From contig PBGQ01000046.1 in NCBI GenBank assembly GCA_002720125.1, positions 1 to 7,080 of the forward strand: 7,080 nucleotides of DNA. Direction: 5' to 3'. Positions 6,890 through 7,080 of the stretch are shown here, piece after piece. The stretch comes from Rickettsiales bacterium (GTDB lineage: Bacteria; Pseudomonadota; Alphaproteobacteria; TMED109). The notes below the pieces were generated by a model, which was not told the DNA's origin, made no database searches, and saw only the letters and a program-made list of their open reading frames with translations. Positions within the stretch are counted from its first letter, which is position 1. Each line of letters starts with the position of its first letter. Position numbers and translations under genes: made by a program.

Positions 6890-7080
6890 TTTATTGAGCA
6901 ACCCATGCTGTTATGTTGTACTTTTGTTTGTTCATTACTTTCAACCATTCTCTGAAAAGCATTTAACAATTCTGGTACTCTATTTAAAGTATTTTTTTTA
7001 TAACCAATATTATCTAATCTTCCTCTGTAGAATAGTTTTTTTTCTTTGTTAAAACAGAAAAAATCAGGCGTGCAAACAGC
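6880..7080 (-). CDS. C-terminal part of a thioredoxin-fold PRX_like1-type protein (partial)
   Basis: The minus frame is open from the window edge to a TAA at 6882-6880, giving 66 C-terminal residues. It begins AVCTPDFFCF, continues with KLFYRGRLDN and ends GCSIKWK. These match the C-terminal pattern of thioredoxin-like proteins of the PRX_like1 group (A-x-C-T-P-D-F-x-x-F, L-x-Y-R-G-x-x-D, G-C-x-I-K-W). Members are usually annotated as thioredoxin family or AhpC/TSA-type redoxins and are around 180-200 aa, so roughly two thirds lies beyond the window. The N-terminal CxxC or peroxidatic cysteine region is not visible, so catalytic competence cannot be judged. Its last codons overlap the start of the downstream oxidoreductase, so the two genes are co-transcribed. 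A shared redox role is only a suggestion. Confidence 0.85.
   Translation of the reverse strand, partial: AVCTPDFFCFNKEKKLFYRGRLDNIGYKKNTLNRVPELLNAFQRMVESNEQTKVQHNSMGCSIKWK

Noticed and set aside
6890..6901. The TTG at 6901 as the start of the reductase
   Set aside because: It would add only four residues (MLNK). The ATG at 6889 is a better codon and leaves a normal ferredoxin-domain N-terminus. It cannot be fully excluded.

Overview
The window is gene-dense, very AT-rich bacterial DNA (GC by eye well below 35%) with intergenic gaps of 1 to about 16 bases. It suggests a streamlined genome. The Mfd motifs (FPAWDCMPYD at the window edge, DEEQHFGV in the helicase) look alphaproteobacterial. Low GC and tight packing fit marine lineages such as SAR11, HIMB59/AEGEAN-169 or low-GC SAR116 relatives. 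That lineage call is an inference from remembered family sequences and was not tested.

The plus-strand block runs from base 1 to 5842. It holds mfd, the transcription-repair coupling factor, which enters from the left without its N-terminus. Eleven bases later comes an acyl-CoA dehydrogenase of the pimeloyl-CoA dehydrogenase large-subunit (PimC) type. One base after that is its small-subunit partner (PimD type). The block ends with a small unrecognised membrane protein. The two dehydrogenases have complementary active-site features: the large chain carries the likely catalytic glutamate and the small chain carries the FAD-contact motif. They should therefore work as one heteromeric enzyme. 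An AT-rich hairpin followed by a T-tract closes the block at about 5848-5878.

The minus-strand block runs from 7080 down to 5846 and converges on the first with only three bases between stop codons. It holds the C-terminal end of a thioredoxin-fold PRX_like1-type protein. Overlapping it by 10 bases is a three-domain oxidoreductase (2Fe-2S ferredoxin, FAD, NAD domains) of the oxygenase-reductase family.

No tRNA, rRNA, CRISPR array, insertion sequence or phage gene was seen, and no stretch of 300 bases lacks a gene. The region reads as ordinary core and metabolic chromosome. I found no convincing new system. The most useful points are the split active site of the dehydrogenase pair, its position directly behind mfd, the small membrane protein with an IDVEY tail, and a palindrome/-10-like element at the mfd end.
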